Numbered from the stretch's first letter, positions 1-11,366 are shown. The stretch is DNA of 64,000 bases from Nereocystis luetkeana (GCA_031213475.1 JARUPZ010000010.1:3127970-3191969), one strand, 5' to 3'. Program-made: numbers and translations. The notes: generated by a model not told the origin, from the letters alone.

Positions 1-416
1 GGGAGGGGTGTGAAAGGCGGGGAGGGGGGCTGGGGGGGGAGTAAGGTGGAACATTGCTGGCCGCTACTCGTAGTACGCGCAAATGCGGGCTCTTTGCGGG
101 ATCTGCTGTTGACAGCTGTATTCGGTAGCTAGCTGATTGTTTTTGTCGTGATGAAGCGTACGCGGTATCGTTGGTGTAGAGAGACAAGAAAAAAAAAAAG
201 AGGACGTATAAAAACACGGTGATTTCGTCCGACGCACGGTCAACCTGAGAAGGGACGGCGAGGGAGGGGGGGGGGGGTGGAAGGGAAAGAGCGAAACGGT
301 ATCTCAACGTAACTTACCCTTACGCAACTTCGTGACGGATGTTACCTCTGCGCTATCCAACGCGCACACCAGACGTGTGAGGTGGTTCCGGAAGGCAGCT
401 GCTCTCGTATAGCGCG

Positions 417-491
417 CATTCAGACATAAATGACGAGGAGGCGTTCAGACATAAATGACGAGGAGGCATTCAGACATAAATGACGAGGAGA
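417..491. repeat. 25-bp tandem repeat, three copies
   Basis: Units begin at 417, 442 and 467 and contain TTCAGACATAAATGACGAGG. The copies differ by single bases only, so the array is young. Confidence 0.9.
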
Positions 492-673
492 CGGTCAGCG
501 TTGCCCTCCCACCGCCCTAACCGCTGGCGTCTGCGCCAGTCCGTGGCAACACTATCACACATTGCGGGAAGCCATGCACAAAATTTTAACATCAATCACC
601 CCCCCCCCCCCCCGCCCCCCACCCCCCTCCCCCCTTCTCCGACGAATGAGAAACCCTCCTTTGTTTTCCTCAC

Positions 674-823
674 CTGGGAAGGCGTGTCGACAAACATAAG
701 GGTCGCTCGGTCGCACCCGATGGTGCTTACAAAGTCCGCCAAAATCTGTTGTTGTTTTTCGTGCCATGTTTGTTTGACAAACGGAAGTAGTTTACACGTA
801 GCGACGACAGATTCGTGAGCCAT
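674..823 (-). CDS. exon with GAF-like segment
   Basis: The frame reads MAHESVVATCKLLPFVKQTW, then HEKQQQILADFVSTIGCDRA, then TLMFVDTPSQ, ending at a consensus donor (CCCAG then GTGAGG). The stretch ILADFVSTIGCDRATLMFVD resembles the first helix and strand of GAF domains (family knowledge: a helix, then xDRATLFLVD), which bind cyclic nucleotides or other small ligands in phosphodiesterases, adenylyl cyclases and sensors. The rest of the domain would lie outside the window. The left boundary is uncertain: ATG 823 is used, but an acceptor inside (before ATTTTGGCG) is possible. Confidence 0.45.
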
Positions 824-1059
824 TCGAGGGTAGACGGGCGGGCGGGCGGGTGGGGCGGCAGAGAGGGGAGGGGGAGGGAAGGGGGGGGGGGGGGGCAACC
901 ATCGATCAGAAAGGGAGGCGGGGGGGGGGTGGGGGGGGGGACAACCATGGGTCAGACAGGGAGGCGGGGGGGGGGGGGGCAAGGGGCAAGGGGCAAGGGG
1001 CATGGGGAGGGAGGAGATGGGGGGGGCTTTCACTGCTTTCGACCCCTTTAATCACTGCG

Positions 1060-1140
1060 GGCGTTAAATACAAGGCCCGGTTGGTCTTCACATCAACGTC
1101 TGAACGGTGCTTATATTTCCGTCCGGATAAGGTATCGACT
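1060..1140. repeat. family G hairpin repeat
   Basis: Left arm TAAATACAAGG and right arm GAACGGTGCTTATATTTCC are near-complements, with GGTCTTCACATCAACG between them. Another copy of the same layout is at 32232-32310. Confidence 0.5.
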
Positions 1141-1329
1141 AAAATGCTTTTGCGCGCATCGGAGACAGGTCGCCGATCCTTCCCGATCTGCGCCGCTCTG
1201 ATCCCCAGTAAAAGGACCTTTGGATGTTTACTATTAATTATGAATGAAAAAAAAACGGCACGTACGTACGTACGTACGTACGTGTATTTCAGGACAGAGC
1301 GGTACCAGGTGCGATTTAGCTCGTGTTAC

Positions 1330-1505
1330 CGGTGGGGGAGCCGTGCAAACCTGCATGATCTGCTGCTGCTGTACGTAGCTAGAACGGATGTTCTGGGTTG
1401 GATCTGTGACTCCAACAGATCCTGCAACACAGTATCTCACATCGGCAGGTGAGTAAAATCTAGATGATAAGCGGCTAGATAGATAGATCATGATATGTCT
1501 GATGT
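1330..1505. mobile_element. family F element, partial
   Basis: It carries the F core (GTTCTGGGTTGGATCTGTG, then a CATCGGCAGGTGAG segment) and the right end TAGATAGATCATGATATGTC, but lacks the left GATC-rich array. Confidence 0.5.
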
Positions 1506-1649
1506 GTCAAGCTCCTTTTTCGAGCGCAACAATTTCCGCTACTACTGTAATTATGACTGAGTCTTGTCCTCCAAAACGCGAGTGGATTCGTAAACTGGAC
1601 GGGGGGGGGTGAAAATCAAGTTCGGCGCAGCAGAACAAGGAAGCCGCGA

Positions 1650-2900
1650 TGTATCTTTTGCCCAAACATAGCCCGCCATGTTTTTACTTGCGCGCCTGCT
1701 ACTTCTTCTCTTTCTCGAGATCCCGGGAGTGTTCCCGCGATAAAATTTTACTCATCCAGCCGAAAAAGCCGCGAACGCTTACACGCGCTACGTGGCTCTC
1801 GAGATACTTCAAGTTTCTCTTCCGAATATCGAAGTATTACCTATCCGGCTATAAGCCGCTGCCCTCGAACTCGCGACCTGCTTCTTGAGATCCTTCAAGT
1901 GTTCCCGCCGTAACATGTTACGGGCCCAGCAGAAAACGACGTTGTGCCTACACGCGGACAGCCGTTGATCGAGATCCTTCTATGCCGTACAGCGATACCA
2001 TCTTATCGCGTATCCAGCTACATGAACGAGACTTTGGCAGTCGCGGACCACTACGTGTAGCGTGATGTGTTCAGCTGCTGTAGGCGTTTCGAACAGTCGG
2101 GAATGAATCAGCAGAACCTCCTGTTGCTGTTTTTATGTTTTGTTATACGAGCAGCGGTAAGCTACAGATATTGCCATGCCATCGTATTGGACACGACAAC
2201 CACACGGGGCACATTCAATGACTCGAAGAGGTCGTTTATGGCAATTATCCACTGAGTTGAACTTTGAGGTAACCATCGTGATATGTGGAAACATCTTTAC
2301 GATTTTTCTCTGGCCGTAGGACGCGCAGAGTTTGTGGCAAGCCAGGGAAGAGAGCGACAATGATGCCCCCTTACTTTTGCGACTTACTTGCTTTACTCCC
2401 TTGCTTCCCATGTTATTTCTGGTCTTATATCGATCCTCCGAGGTCCAATGAGGCGTTATTATATACATTTCCCACAGTTTTTTTGTGCCTGGTCTTCTAC
2501 TCCTGGCTGGGCCATGACGGCTACGTGATCCATCCACCCCCGCTCGCGCGGGAGCCATACCCCGTGCATGGGCTAGTCCATTGCCACGAAGCCGCAGCAT
2601 GTTATTTTTACGGCGGAATTATCTCCCTGATCTAGTCATAAGCCGCCTCCCTGACGCACGCGCGCACCTGCTTCTTGACATTCTCCAGTTTATGGCAGCG
2701 CTACAATTTTACCTATCCAGCCATAAGCTGTTGCAACTATTCAAACCGATTACATTGTACTTATGCAGTGATAAGACGCTGCCAGTGTTTACACTGATAC
2801 TATTTACCAAGTCCCGCCGTTAGCCACTGCCCTCACATGCGCGCACCCGCTTCTTGAGACCCTTCGAATGTTCACAGCGATACCACTTCACTTATGCAGC
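1650..2900. repeat. degenerate tandem repeats carrying a copied exon-intron junction
   Basis: Diverged units contain CCTGCTTCTTGAGATCCTTC and ATCCAGCCATAAGCCGCTG. The first is the reverse complement of the end of the exon 3172-3029 plus its GTGCGCGC donor. Copies are near 1690, 1797, 1873, 2660 and 2838. No unit keeps a long open frame. Confidence 0.65.
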
Positions 2901-3028
2901 CATAAGCCGCTGCTAGTTTTTACACCAATACCATCCTCCTTATCTCGCCAGAAGCCTCTTTAAGTTGTAAACTCCGAGAAAATATTCCTCAAGCAGCCAT
3001 AAGTCGCCGCTCTGACACGCGCGCGCAC

Positions 3029-3172
3029 CTGCTTCTTGAGATCCTTCAAGTTTCCTTCTCGAACGGTGGTCTTGAGCGCGCTGTTCCCGTACTCGATCGC
3101 CCGCTGCCTCTTCGCCTTGGCGGCCTCTATCCGGGCCTGCCTCGCCGGGTCGGGGTTGTGGATCGACATCGA
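3029..3172 (-). CDS. internal exon, charged helical segment
   Basis: This reads SMSIHNPDPARQARIEAAKA, then KRQRAIEYGNSALKTTVREG, then NLKDLKKQ, with acceptor CGGCAG before it and donor GTGCGC after AAGCAG. Almost every codon ends in G or C. The segment is predicted helical, and the tail is faintly reminiscent of an ankyrin-repeat helix pair, but no full repeat is present. ATG 3169 is a possible start if the gene begins here. Both ends are in phase 0. Degenerate copies of its last ~30 bp plus the donor recur through 1650-2860. Confidence 0.5.
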
Positions 3173-3213
3173 CTGCCGCCGTGAGCCGACGCCCTTGCCC
3201 CCCTATCGGTGGT

Positions 3214-3460
3214 GATCGTAGTGGTTGGTGGTGGGATGGTGGTGATGATGGTGGTAGTGGTGGTGTTGTGTTGGTGGTGTTGGTGTTGTTGTTGGTGGTG
3301 GTGATGATGGTATTGGTGGTGGTGGTGGTGGTGGTGACGGTGGCGGTGGTAGTGGTGGTGGTGGTGGTCGTGGTGGGGGTGGTGATGATCGTGGTGGTTG
3401 CAGTTGGTGATGATCGTGGTAGTTGCGGTGGTGGTGGTGGTGGTGGTGGTAGTTGGTGGT
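3214..3460. repeat. GGT/GGTGAT microsatellite
   Basis: Almost uninterrupted GGT-type triplets (ACC on the other strand) lie just upstream of the 3172 exon. All long frames here are low-complexity Val, His or Thr runs and are not genes. Confidence 0.95.
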
Positions 3461-3888
3461 GACGGCAGCGGCGGCGGTGGTGGCGGCGGTGCGGTTGGGG
3501 CGGGCGGTGGCGGGCGGCGGTAGCGATGGAGGTAAAAAAAGGTATCGCACCCGGAGCGCGAGCAACCATACGCACCGGCTGCACGGCTTTCCCGTCCCGA
3601 CATCAAGCGTTTGGGTTCGTATAATACGGCACGCGCACTACACCGCGGAAAAGCCACGTAATGTGGCGAAACGTTCCGAACGAAACAGTGTGGCGATTCA
3701 AGCGGGATCTGAGAAGCAGGAGTGTGGCGCGGAGCGCGGCGGCCGCTCTGTCTAGGCGCGCCTCTTGCGCTCTGCACGTACGTAATCGTTTCTTTTTCAA
3801 TTCTTCTTCCTGCGAAGGTGAGCGATTCGTTGTAGGTTTACTGCGAACGAAGCGTGTTTCCCTCCTCCTGCGAGCTATGCTTATTCTT

Positions 3889-3986
3889 AGAAGCAGTCCC
3901 GCTTTGGGGATAGAACCACTCAAACTTCAAGTAGTTTGTCCCCAAAACGGGACTGACTGCGGTTCTGTAGTAGGGGTTAAGGCGAA
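3889..3986. mobile_element. MITE B
   Basis: Arms AGTCCCGCTTTGGGG and CCCCAAAACGGGACT are complementary. The right end is GGGGTTAA; the left end is diverged. Confidence 0.75.
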
Positions 3987-4464
3987 TAGCGGTTCTTGGT
4001 TTGTTTTGGACCCCACCGAAAGCTCTGTTTTTATTGTATTGCGTTTTTTGGCTCCTTCAAGCATATTTTTAATTTTTGCTTGCTCGCTTCGTCCGAGCTA
4101 CCGAGTGAGTGTTTTCTCTTCGCTTGCTGCTGCGGATAAAAATGAATAGGCTGCACCTGCGCCCCCCAAAAAACCGAACAGAGGGACAAATATACGCCTA
4201 GTCAGCATCCGCAGCCGGGAGAGAGGGAGGGAGGGAGGGAGGGACGGAGGAAGGGAGGGGTAAACTCACGGGTTGTCCGGAGCTGTCAATGCTTGCTGCT
4301 CCTAGAGAGTCATTGCCGTCCTCTCCGTGCGTCTCGTATCCCAAGGGCTACGGATCGGCGGCGGCGGAAATGAAGGGCGGGGAGGGAAACAAGGTACGTC
4401 GCAGACGGGGCGGATCAAAACCAGGGGGGCTGTTAACGGGTGGGACGCGTTCAATCCGCGCTAC

Positions 4465-4600
4465 CTACTGTACAATTTGCAGCCCCTGCACAACCTCTGA
4501 CAGCGGCAGGCGAGGGACTTTAGTGGATGATCTACAGCAGACAGATAGATCATGATCTGTATGATCTGTACTTCGTATGATCTGTCCGTCCTACACAACA
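4465..4600. mobile_element. family F element, partial right end
   Basis: It has AGCGGCAGGCGAGG, a GATGATCTACAG segment and the end AGATAGATCATGATCTGT. It lies just left of the 4681 exon. Confidence 0.45.
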
Positions 4601-4680
4601 GAAGGTGTGCGACATTGTTGATGCGCGTTGAGGCGAGGCTTGCTGGTTCGGGCACTTGCTTCCTTTCGGAACGTTCCCAC

Positions 4681-4778
4681 CTTCAGTGGCTTGAGGTCTG
4701 GTGGCTGGAGCCCGATGTTTGACTTCCTGCGGCGGATGCTCCCGAGCTGCTTCTGCTTCGCCGCTCCGTCCGCCTGTG
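4681..4778 (-). CDS. internal exon, Lys/Arg-rich segment
   Basis: The reading frame ADGAAKQKQLGSIRRRKSNI followed by GLQPPDLKPLK is bounded on the right by donor GTGGGA and has high G/C third-position content. Two acceptors are possible: before GCGGAC (phase 0, exon from 4773) or before CACAGG (exon from 4778). The second leaves two bases that fit the phase-1 end of the 10830 exon. It ends in phase 0, compatible with the exon at 3172. Function unknown; the cluster RRRK may be a basic or nuclear signal, which is inference. Confidence 0.4.
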
Positions 4779-5657
4779 CTCGAGACTTGCGGATCGATGA
4801 ATCCGGAGGTTTTCAGAGCGGTAAGGGTTGGTGACCAAGGTCGGGGTGAAAAACAACAATTCCGGCGAAGCGCCTGAACAACAAGCCTCTTCGTACGTAT
4901 ATATGCGTGTTGACGCTCTGGGACCCCCGAGATATAGAGCGATCAAAACACGAGGGTCGTTTGCATAAAAGCAGTAAACGTAAAGGTTCCTCAGTTTGTC
5001 GGAAAAGAGCGGTATAAAAACATGACTTTCGTCGTCATCAGCCGTCTATGAGCAGCGGGAGTGAGCGCCCAAGCAGCGAGCGCGCTAACGACGGGGGTAG
5101 GATCGATCATGTCGAGCCCGCGCCGTACGACTCGTTGCGTCTGTGACTCGGACAACTCCTAGTGAGCCGTGTTCATCTCCCAATCGAAGGCAGTGACCGT
5201 TGTCGTCATCCGACCACAAAGCCAGTGACCTTTGCCGCGATCGTCACGTCTTGATCGCCAATTTTCTCCCCCACCCTCTGATTTCACAAGGTTAGGGTTA
5301 ACTTCTCTATCTTGTCAGACAGGTCGGCTTAGGGGTTATCTGCTGTCTGTGAAGGGGTGGAGGTGGTGTTTCCTGGGATAGTTTTTGTTTGTCAGGAAAT
5401 AAGTTCGGTGAACTCGTACTAAAGCTCTGCTAATGGTATACACATCTTCCTTCCAAACAGCAGCCAAGGGTTTTCACAGGACGTGGGTGCGTACGTACGC
5501 GAAAAAGCATGAAACCGGCGGGATTAAACGAAACAAAAAAAGTCGACGTTGCAAATGGGAACTACTTAATGGCGTGAGTGTTTTTTGTTTTGGTGACTGC
5601 CGGAACATCGCTCCAGGGTTGGTAGGACGACAGCGGTGGCCCGTTCTCGTCGGTGCC

Positions 5658-5803
5658 ATGGTGGTGGTGGTGGTGGTGGTGATGGTGGTGATTGTGCTCG
5701 TGATGATGATGGTGATGGTGGTGATCGTGATGGTGATGACGATGGTGGTTGTCATGGCGAGGCTGATGGTGATGATGATAATGATGGGGATGATGATAGC
5801 GGT
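5658..5803. repeat. GGT/GAT microsatellite
   Basis: Mixed GGT and GAT triplets. Open frames across it are low complexity. Confidence 0.9.
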
Positions 5804-5959
5804 AAATATAACACCAACACCATCACGGCAAAAACTGACCCCAACGTAAAAACTGATGCCACGAGCTGCGCCTGTGGCCGTGACAACATCACAAAACACT
5901 TTTTTGTTTTCCCGCCTGAAACGATGAGCGTGAGCCCCCGAAGTTCTGAGTGATGAGAT

Positions 5960-6935
5960 GCGCCGCCCAAACTCTGGCTGATTTATGCCAGTATACCAGG
6001 TGCCAGGTATATATTGTGCTCGTATTTGAGGGCTTTGTTTTGGTCGTTTTTGGTGACCGCTCTCGCCTGTACTTGTATAGCCGAAGCGTTTGTATATGCA
6101 CGTAACTAATGCAGTACTACTGCCACTATTGTTACGGGAAAACGTATTAAATAGGACCTGCGGTACTCACAAAAACCTTTGCAGTTCGCTATTTTTACCA
6201 ACAATATTTTGTCCTATTTACTGTGGTCCAGGTATAGTTGGAACTGATTCAGCACGCATCAGCCGCGTGGTAAACATCCACCTCGTTAGCACTGTACATG
6301 CTTGACTGTTCAGTGATGATGAATTGCGTTCAACCTTTGACACAGTTGTTGTGGCCGATGCCGCAACCGTAATGTTCGGTTCGTCAGCCCTCTTTGTTTT
6401 AGGAGGCGTGCTATGATACAGGTATTGTACCTTTTTCGGGCCGAACTATTTCCGACCATCGGGGCTCATTGAGGGCACTGAGGAATCACTGGGGTGTCGT
6501 TTGTGCTCGCTGGACCACTGTTTTTCGACGTGTATCTATAGTAGGAAATCGGCGGTATTAATCGCGTTGCAGTTTTCTGCTGTATTTCCCAAGGTCAAAT
6601 CGTGGCCTACGGCAGGTACCGATGCATAGATAGAGCTCCTCAAGTGACTTCGCCTCAGCAGGCAAAAGCACGTGCTACCACCCCTGCCGCACGTAGTATG
6701 CACCCTAAAGCTCTGAAGTCATAAAACGATACCATATATATGCAACTTCCCTGCAGTCTCAACATACACGTAGAGGGCTCCTTTTGACCTGGATGGAGCG
6801 AAGCCGGAGAGCTAAAGCACGAGGGAGATGATCTGAAGCGCGCTGTGCGACCGGAAAACCCCTAAAAGATACGCGCGTACCATATATTGTGTTTGCCTAT
6901 GCCTTCCCCACCAACACACACAGCTGAAGACGGTT
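5960..6935. other. intron stretch with no recognised feature
   Basis: It contains only short poly-purine or AT pieces and no convincing frame, hairpin or repeat that I can place. Confidence 0.4.
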
Positions 6936-6999
6936 ACAAATGTCCATCATCCCCAACGCCCCCCCCCCCCCCCCCATTTCATGCAGGATAATGAGTACA

Positions 7000-7180
7000 C
7001 CCCCCCCCCCCCCCCCCGCTTTCATGCGACTCGCCGAACACCTCACGGCGCTTCGCGCTTGGTGCAAGCAATGTTTATGCCTGGTCAGTGAAAACCCGAC
7101 GTGCTCCGTCCGGGCATTGTAGGGATGCGAGAGTCTACAGTCATACGACTACGGCCTTGCATGACGTGAGTACGCCCCCC
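7000..7180 (+). repeat. family I repeat bounded by C-runs
   Basis: C-run, then TTCATGCGACTCGCCGAACA, then GGTCAGTGAAAACCCGACG, then CATACGACTACGGCCTTGC, ending in a second C-run. This layout is shared with 7960, 34710 and 60205. Confidence 0.75.
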
Positions 7181-7631
7181 CTCCCCCGTGAAGTGCGGAA
7201 AGAGGTGCAGGCTGCAACAAGATAACGCTTTCGAGGCCAATTTTCTGTCCAAAAACATGGGGGAGAGGCACCCACCCACGAAACACAATGGCTTCCGGAA
7301 ATACCTCGCCCCTACATATTTTCATACACAGACGCGTTCGCTCGGCGTTTACTATACACTCTCCCTCCTCTTTCGTTTTCGTCGGTCTGAGATTATACTC
7401 CGAAGGGGGTGTGAGAACTTATCACCCGGTGTGATCCGGCACATCACACCCCCCACCCACCCCCAGAAACGTCACCTTGTTGATGGCGTCCCAGGACTTG
7501 TCCAGCGCCAAGCTTCCCCGTCGGCCTCCTCTGACGGCCTTCGCGCGCATCACCGACCGCCGTCGGTCTCGATCTTTTATGCCGGTGCCCCCAGCACCTG
7601 CACACAGGCATCGCGCGTTCGTGAGAGGGGA

Positions 7632-7633
7632 GG

Positions 7634-7672
<39 letters not shown>
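7632..7672. repeat. poly-G tract
   Basis: About 35 nearly uninterrupted G residues; a candidate G-quadruplex former and a probable sequencing weak point. Confidence 0.9.
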
Positions 7673-7959
7673 GAGGGGGTGAGGCGAGGCGTTTTCTATT
7701 CTATTCGATTATCCTTCTGCCTAAGGTCTCTTAGGTCTTATCCCTATTTCCACTGCGCTGCACTGCACTGTGTACCGAAACCTGAGTACACGCAAAGAGC
7801 ACTGAGTTGACGCAGGGATGCTGCGATCGTTTCTTCAGCGCTCGTTTTTGGGAACAGACAGACGGTGAGGAGGCTCTCTTCCCCCCCCCCCCCCCCCCCT
7901 CTCTCCCCCTCCCCCTCTCCCCCCCTCCCCCCCCTCCGCCTCAAAAGCGGTTCTTAGTA

Positions 7960-8280
7960 GGATGCAGCTCACCCTTCATGCGACTCGCCGGACACCTCAC
8001 GGCGCTTCGCGCTTGGTGCAAGCAATGTCAGCCTGGTTGGTGAAAACCCGACATGCTCCGTCCCGGCATTGTAGGGATGCGAGGGTCTATGGTCATGCGA
8101 CTACGGCCATGCATGGGATCGAGTACATATCTACTATCGAGTACGCCCCCCCCCCCTCTATGGTCATACGACTACGGCCATGCATGAGATCGAGTACATA
8201 TCTCCTATCGAGTACACCCCCCCCCCCTCCCCCCCCCCTCCCCCCCCCCCCCCCTCTCCCCCCCCCCCCCCCCCCCTCTC
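7960..8280 (+). repeat. family I repeat with duplicated 3' end
   Basis: The unit from TTCATGCGACTCGCCGGACA to GAGTACG plus C-run is followed by a second copy of only its last ~65 bp (from CTATGGTCATACGACTACGG), again with a C-run. This gives a head-to-tail partial duplication. Confidence 0.75.
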
Positions 8281-8377
8281 TCTCTCGACCTGACCTTGTT
8301 CGGAAAAAAATTGAGCGGTCTTCATGGTATGACCTTATTTCCAAGCAATTTGTCCCCGCAACGTGGGCGAGCGGTCC

Positions 8378-8472
8378 TTCACCCTTTCAGAACCGCAGTC
8401 CCGTTGTTGGGGACAAACCACTCAAATTTCAAGTAGTTTGTCCCCAAAACGGGACTGAAGTCCTAAAAGGGT
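8378..8472. mobile_element. MITE B
   Basis: Ends CACCCTTTCAGAACC and CCTAAAAGGGTG; the TTAA targets have decayed. Confidence 0.75.
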
Positions 8473-9030
8473 GCAGGTGCGTTTTTTTAATGTTTTTTTT
8501 GTGTTCTCCGTACGTGCTGTGGAGCTGGGTGTTGATGTCGCGCCGCTGCTTTCATGCCCCGAGGACAGATGCAACGATACGTACAAATTATTTTTTTTTG
8601 GTTTGAAGAAGACAGAGACGTCTTTGGGGGTCGTTTCATAAAATGCGCGGAATCTTGACGGTTATCTTTTTTTTTTCTTTTTTTTTCAAGTATTGCAAGA
8701 TCCAACCGAAAAAAAAATAAAGAAGACGATACAAAAATGGGTGGGTAGATTCTCGTTTGAGAAAAGCCCTGCCAGTAAGACACACATCGGCCAAGAAGGG
8801 CCAACGCGTTACCCGTACCTACCTCTGTTCTATCGCGGAAAACGGCGCCCTTTGGACACCGTTGAAAAAGAGCCGTTGGTAAAGAGCCGTTGCAGCGATC
8901 GTTTTTTCACCAATAGAGGTGTGATATATTTCAAAGAAGAACGGGAAGGCTTTACCAATACCGAGCCGAAACAAAATGGTGTCGGTCGAGAGCCTCCCGA
9001 AGATGTAATTTCATGTTCGACTCATTAAAC

Positions 9031-9171
9031 CTTTTCAGGGGAAAAACTCTCCGCAGTTAGCCCCGCTTTGGGCGACAGACCCCTCAAAATTCCACGAACC
9101 AGGGGATGCACTATAGTGTGTGCCCCCCCCCCAAAACGGGACTGACTTTTGTTTTATGCCCCAAAAGGGTT
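9031..9171. mobile_element. MITE B, diverged
   Basis: Arms are recognisable (CCTTTTCAGGGG, CCCCAAAAGGG) around a 9-base C-run. It abuts the next A copy. Confidence 0.45.
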
Positions 9172-9173
9172 TA

Positions 9174-9289
9174 TTACGGGGGACCATACTTAAATATCTC
9201 AGAATATTGTCAGTAAAAATGGTTGAATATATAGGTTTTCATGTATACCATAGGTCCTAGGTACCAGTATTAATTATGGTCCCACGTAA
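9174..9289. mobile_element. MITE A
   Basis: Ends TTACGGGGGACCATA and ATGGTCCCACGTAA. The right arm carries a 10-base extra segment GGTACCAGTA after a TA. Confidence 0.8.
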
Positions 9290-9297
9290 TAGTTAAT

Positions 9298-9385
9298 TCA
9301 CCCTTTGAGTACCGCAGTCCCGTTTCGGGCAAAAATTACTTAGAATTAGAGTGGTTCGTCCCCAAACCGGGACTGCGGTATTTGG
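9298..9385. mobile_element. MITE B inserted beside A remnants
   Basis: It runs from CACCCTTTGAGTACCGCAG to ACTGCGGTATT and passes directly into TTGGTCCTGATTAC, the right arm of an A3 copy. Confidence 0.65.
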
Positions 9386-9397
9386 TCCTGATTACTA

Positions 9398-9503
9398 ATA
9401 CGAGGGACCCTAGTAAATAGAATCTACGGAACACAATAAAACCTATAAATATCGCTATTTTTACCAACAATATTCGGTCTCTATTTACTACGGTTCCCCG
9501 TAA
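9398..9503. mobile_element. MITE A, arm-type A1
   Basis: Left TACGAGGGACCCTAGTAAAT and right ATTTACTACGGTTCCCCGTA are complementary with a few mismatches. Confidence 0.75.
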
Positions 9504-9959
9504 TAGTTACGATACTGTGTTTTCCTCCCGTAACGGCTGACCTTTTTTTTTTTTTTCTCTCAAACGCTGAGGAGCCTCTTCATGTAAACCGAATGTTTTG
9601 TTCGTTCGTAGCTTGTTCCTTGGCCCTACAGCAGTAGCTCTGTGCGAGATTACCTGGTGGGTTTCTTTGAACCATGGTACTCTTGGTCTCCCTGGAGACA
9701 CAGAAGGCACGAATGTCGTTTGGGTCCATCCCGAAAGAATCCCCCCTCGCCCCCCCCCCCCCCCCCCCCTCCGCTCCCCCCCGCTTGGGAGTCGTAGAAG
9801 GGTATTTCAATGTAGACAGGCTGTCTTGTAATCAACTTTCACCTGATTACCCCTCGCGAACCTCCGGGGGGCGAGCACTCAACAAGCCTCTCGGTGTTGA
9901 ATCTCTGTATCTCATTGTTCCAACAGCCTCGAGCCAACCCCCGATGGCCGAGGAAACGC

Positions 9960-10000
9960 CTTCTTGGGAATATATCTATATATATATCTATATATATATA
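9960..10000. repeat. TATATC/AT repeat
   Basis: A short ATATATCTATATATATATC run. Confidence 0.8.
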
Positions 10001-10049
10001 TCTTCGCCCTCTCTCGCGCTCTCACCGGAGTTAGTAGAACGCGTCATAC

Positions 10050-10153
10050 TGACCCCGGCACAGAGAGAGAGCCTACTCGGTGGGGTCGGTTTCCGGCACC
10101 CAATCGAAAGCCGGCTTCGTCCTTCCTCTCAACCAATCAAATGTTAGCGCCGT

Positions 10154-10238
<85 letters not shown>

Positions 10239-10640
10239 GGAGGTGGCGGAGTCGTCAGACGGCCTCTGGCCCGCAACCAATGGAACAAAATTGCTCCCTC
10301 CTCTCTGAAACCTTTGAAAAGTTAGCTGCGTCTTCTCTCGACCAATCAGGGCTTGGCTTCGTCCTTCTCTCAAACCAATCAAATGCCAGGGTTGCCCTCC
10401 CTCTCTCCCGAGGTGGTGGACTCGTCAGACGACCCCTGTCTCTCGACCAATCAAACGTTAGCTTCGTCCTCTCCCAAAACCGATCAAGAAACCAGCTTCG
10501 TCCCCTCTCAACCATTCAGATGCTGGCTCCGTCCCCCCTCCCAGCCAATCAAAGCTCAGCTCCGTCCCCTCTCAACCAATCATATGTTGGCTTCGTCCTC
10601 TCTCAACCAATCAAAATGTTAGCCGCGTCCTCTATCTCAC
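10050..10640. repeat. CCAAT-containing minisatellite derived in part from an exon end
   Basis: About 31-bp units share CTCAACCAATCAAATG and GCTTCGTCCTC. Copies near 10240 and 10405 also contain GGTGGACTCGTCAGACGAC, which matches the end of the 10830-10641 exon (GGCAGTGGACTCGTCGGACG). Confidence 0.8.
10157..10234. repeat. CT microsatellite
   Basis: Perfect CT dinucleotides for about 77 bp within the minisatellite. Confidence 0.98.
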
Positions 10641-10830
10641 CGGAGGCAGTGGACTCGTCGGACGGGCCCTGGCTAGTGCTTTCGTGGGAAGAAACGTTGG
10701 AGAGCCTTCTCGTCTGTGGCGGACGGGGCAGGTGGACGGCCGCCTCTAGCTCCGCGGTTTCCGACTCGTCCGGACCGCGCTTCGGCATGGAGGGGATCTC
10801 TGAGAGACGCCGGATGCGCGCCATGATCAG
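10641..10830 (-). CDS. internal exon, Ser/Pro-rich regulatory-type segment
   Basis: The exon follows a pyrimidine-containing acceptor (CCGCCCTGACAG) and reads LIMARIRRLSEIPSMPKRGP, then an acidic and Ser-rich stretch ending DESTASG, with donor GTGAGA after CTCCG. It starts in phase 0 and ends in phase 1. Basic RRLSE and RRLSN sites resemble basophilic-kinase phosphorylation motifs (RRxS); that is inference. The segment looks disordered. ATG 10824 could be an alternative start. The exon end and donor are repeated in degenerate form in the minisatellite downstream (10050-10640). The intron upstream is about 8.3 kb. Confidence 0.5.
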
Positions 10831-11221
10831 CTGTCAGGGCGGAGTTACGAACACGATAGACCACGCACGATAACATTACTCTTAGTTGGTCGTGAATTCA
10901 ACAAATCGATTTCGTTGAGGAGGCGTTGTTCTGTCGGGGGGATGTTTCTGAGTGATAAACGTCGAAGCTCGTGCTGCACATTGTCGGATGGCCGAACGAA
11001 AAAAAAAGAAGAGGATCCTATACACCTGGCTCTAAAGTTTAAGTTGCCGCTAGGAACAAGTCGCGCAGTCGAGGGAAGTTGTAACCTTGCCGTCAAAATT
11101 TGTGTACGAGCACATCGTCGGTCGACTTGGGGAGAATAGGGTGGAAATCTCGAAGCTCGCTACGAAGTATATATATATACTTGGTATACCGTAGTATATA
11201 TAGCAGTCTCTCTTCGTTCTA

Positions 11222-11326
11222 TTACGGGGGAACATAGTTAATAGGACCTATGGTGTACATAAAAACCTATTTAATCTGCCATTTTTACGAACAATATTTG
11301 GTCCTATTAACTAAGGTCCCCCGTAA
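11222..11326. mobile_element. MITE A, arm-type A2
   Basis: TTACGGGGGAACATAGTTAA and TTAACTAAGGTCCCCCGTAA form the arms; the core has AACCTATTTAATCTGCC. Confidence 0.85.
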
Positions 11327-11366
11327 TACCACTCTCCCTTTTGTTTCTAATCGCCCCATTCACTAC

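Noticed and set aside
2285-2635. 116-codon plus-strand frame
   Set aside because: Lies within an intron full of decayed repeats, lacks codon bias and overlaps an equally open frame on the other strand.
7960-8280. 5S rRNA relation of family I (CGACTACGGCCATGC resembles a 5S start)
   Set aside because: The match is about ten bases and the internal promoter boxes of 5S are not found.
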